Shown here: in pieces, positions 42,619 to 43,077 of the stretch
How the letters are laid out: each line of letters opens with the position of its first letter
How positions within the stretch are numbered: position 1 is the stretch's first letter
Assembly (NCBI GenBank): GCA_017534445.1
Contig: JAFXWC010000055.1
Coordinates: 1 to 43,077, forward strand
Reading direction: 5' to 3'
Origin: Treponema sp.
GTDB taxonomy: Bacteria; Spirochaetota; Spirochaetia; Treponematales; Treponemataceae
Length of the DNA stretch: 43,077 nt
Translations under genes and position numbers: made by a program
Notes under the pieces: model-generated
Databases searched by the model: none
What the model was told of the DNA's origin: nothing
What the model saw: the letters and a program-made list of their open reading frames with translations, nothing else

Positions 42619-43077
42619 TTTTGGACGGTACTTTTATCCGCTCTACCATCCATTCCTTGACTAACTCGACCGCCCATGCCCTGCGCCACCCGCTTTGCAG
42701 GGCTCCGCTACCGCTCCGGCCCGCCTACGGCGGTCTGGCTTCGCCCCCCTTCCAATCGGGCGTAGGACACCTGCCCAGGAAAAATCCCTCCGTGGATTTT
42801 TCCTGGGATTGCAGAATCGCTTTGCACTTCTGCACGCTGCTAACCCGCCTGCCCAAGAAAAACCCCTCCGTGGATTTTTCTTGGGATTGCAGAAGCGCTT
42901 TGCACTTCTGCACGTTGCTAAGCCGCCCTCCCTGGCTCGATATTCCTTGGCAAGAAAGAAACACCTCCCCTGAACCTGCCAAAGCGAACATTCACAAAAA
43001 AAAACATTTGTTAAACAGCAGGGTTCTTAGGCATATCGCGAAACGTTGAGCTATATGGCCCCTAAGCCGTGCCTGCC
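42619..43077 (+). repeat. Intergenic mosaic repeat A, copy 7 (runs to the window end)
   Basis: This is the most complete copy. The head is closed by GGACGGT (42623-42629) and ACCGCCC (42669-42675). The middle contains CCGCCTACGGCGG and ends CCAATCGGGCGTAGG. Two tail units have arms CCCAGG/CCTGGG and CCCAAG/CTTGGG around a common A-run/T-run stem. Then come CTTGGCTCGATATTCCTTGG, a stretch homologous to 35149-35090 of copy 6, and GGGTTCTTAGG...CCCCTAAG (from 43020) with an inner CATAT/ATATG stem. The head lies about 70 nt upstream of the kinase ATG. ORFs here encode only the repeat. Confidence 0.85.

Noticed and set aside
42621..43049. ORFs of 88-142 codons across repeat A copies (KGGEARPPLGGPER-type translations), also at 2297-2578, 5000-5190 and 35109-35354
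   Set aside because: The same peptide words recur only because the DNA repeats. Frames are open by composition, and the sequence is constrained by pairing, not by codons.
43018..43077. tRNA start on the minus strand at the right edge (GGGGCCATATAGCTCA)
   Set aside because: It resembles a tRNA-Ala 5' end, but the following bases form no anticodon or T arm. It is better explained as the palindromic end of repeat A.

Overview
The window looks like a chromosomal segment of a saccharolytic, host-associated spirochaete, most likely a gut or rumen Treponema. This is an inference. It rests on a galactose/glucose-binding lipoprotein with the circularly permuted order known from T. pallidum TP0684, its mgl transport partners, many lipoproteins with spirochaete-type lipoboxes, a Treponema-style dCACHE chemoreceptor, and cytoplasmic enzymes for arabinoxylan and uronate sugars. 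I see no rRNA, tRNA, CRISPR array, transposase, integrase or phage gene.

Layout. 1-819 is gene-free: a strong leftward promoter near the left edge, mosaic repeats, then an operator-like palindrome and promoter for a GH51 arabinofuranosidase (820-2310, +). 2584-4737 (-) is a chemoreceptor gene split by an in-frame TAG. 5196-7120 (-) holds two HAD phosphatases and a CAP-domain lipoprotein. 7258-10554 (-) has two lipoproteins of unknown function. htpG (10844-12859, -) is followed on the same strand by an FGE/C-type-lectin-fold protein and a small partner (13098-14410). 14673-16237 (+) carries a lipoprotein and an overlapping phosphodiesterase, with a YkgJ-type cysteine-cluster protein facing them. 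rpsD (17219-17812, +) has its own promoter, leader and terminator, then an HD-domain protein.

At 18907-20832 (-) a cytosolic sugar-binding-protein-like sensor is fused to a GGDEF diguanylate cyclase. It is divergent from eda-kdgK (21158-22837, +), the 2-keto-3-deoxygluconate branch of uronate catabolism. An M20 peptidase follows (-), then mglB-mglA-mglC (28869 to 24317, -). MglC carries an unusual coiled-coil extension of about 200 residues. Next come rluA-like/ispH and yajC-secD-secF (34876 to 29084, -), a membrane protein and a TPR lipoprotein (35507-37871, +), a GH120 beta-xylosidase (38062-40083, +) and a hybrid histidine kinase (42554 to 40098, -).

Functional picture. GH51 and GH120 lack signal peptides and should cleave imported arabinoxylo-oligosaccharides in the cytoplasm. 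Eda/KdgK process uronate-derived KDG, Mgl imports galactose or glucose, and the sensor-GGDEF protein plus the chemoreceptor and hybrid kinase could tie sugar supply to motility and c-di-GMP.

The most unusual non-coding content is a family of long mosaic intergenic repeats (at least 7 copies). Their hairpins keep pairing while the stem sequence changes, and their 'head' usually lies 65-115 nt upstream of a start codon. A second theme is a group of genes whose -10 box sits only 6-11 nt before the ATG and which lack a Shine-Dalgarno sequence, which suggests leaderless mRNAs.
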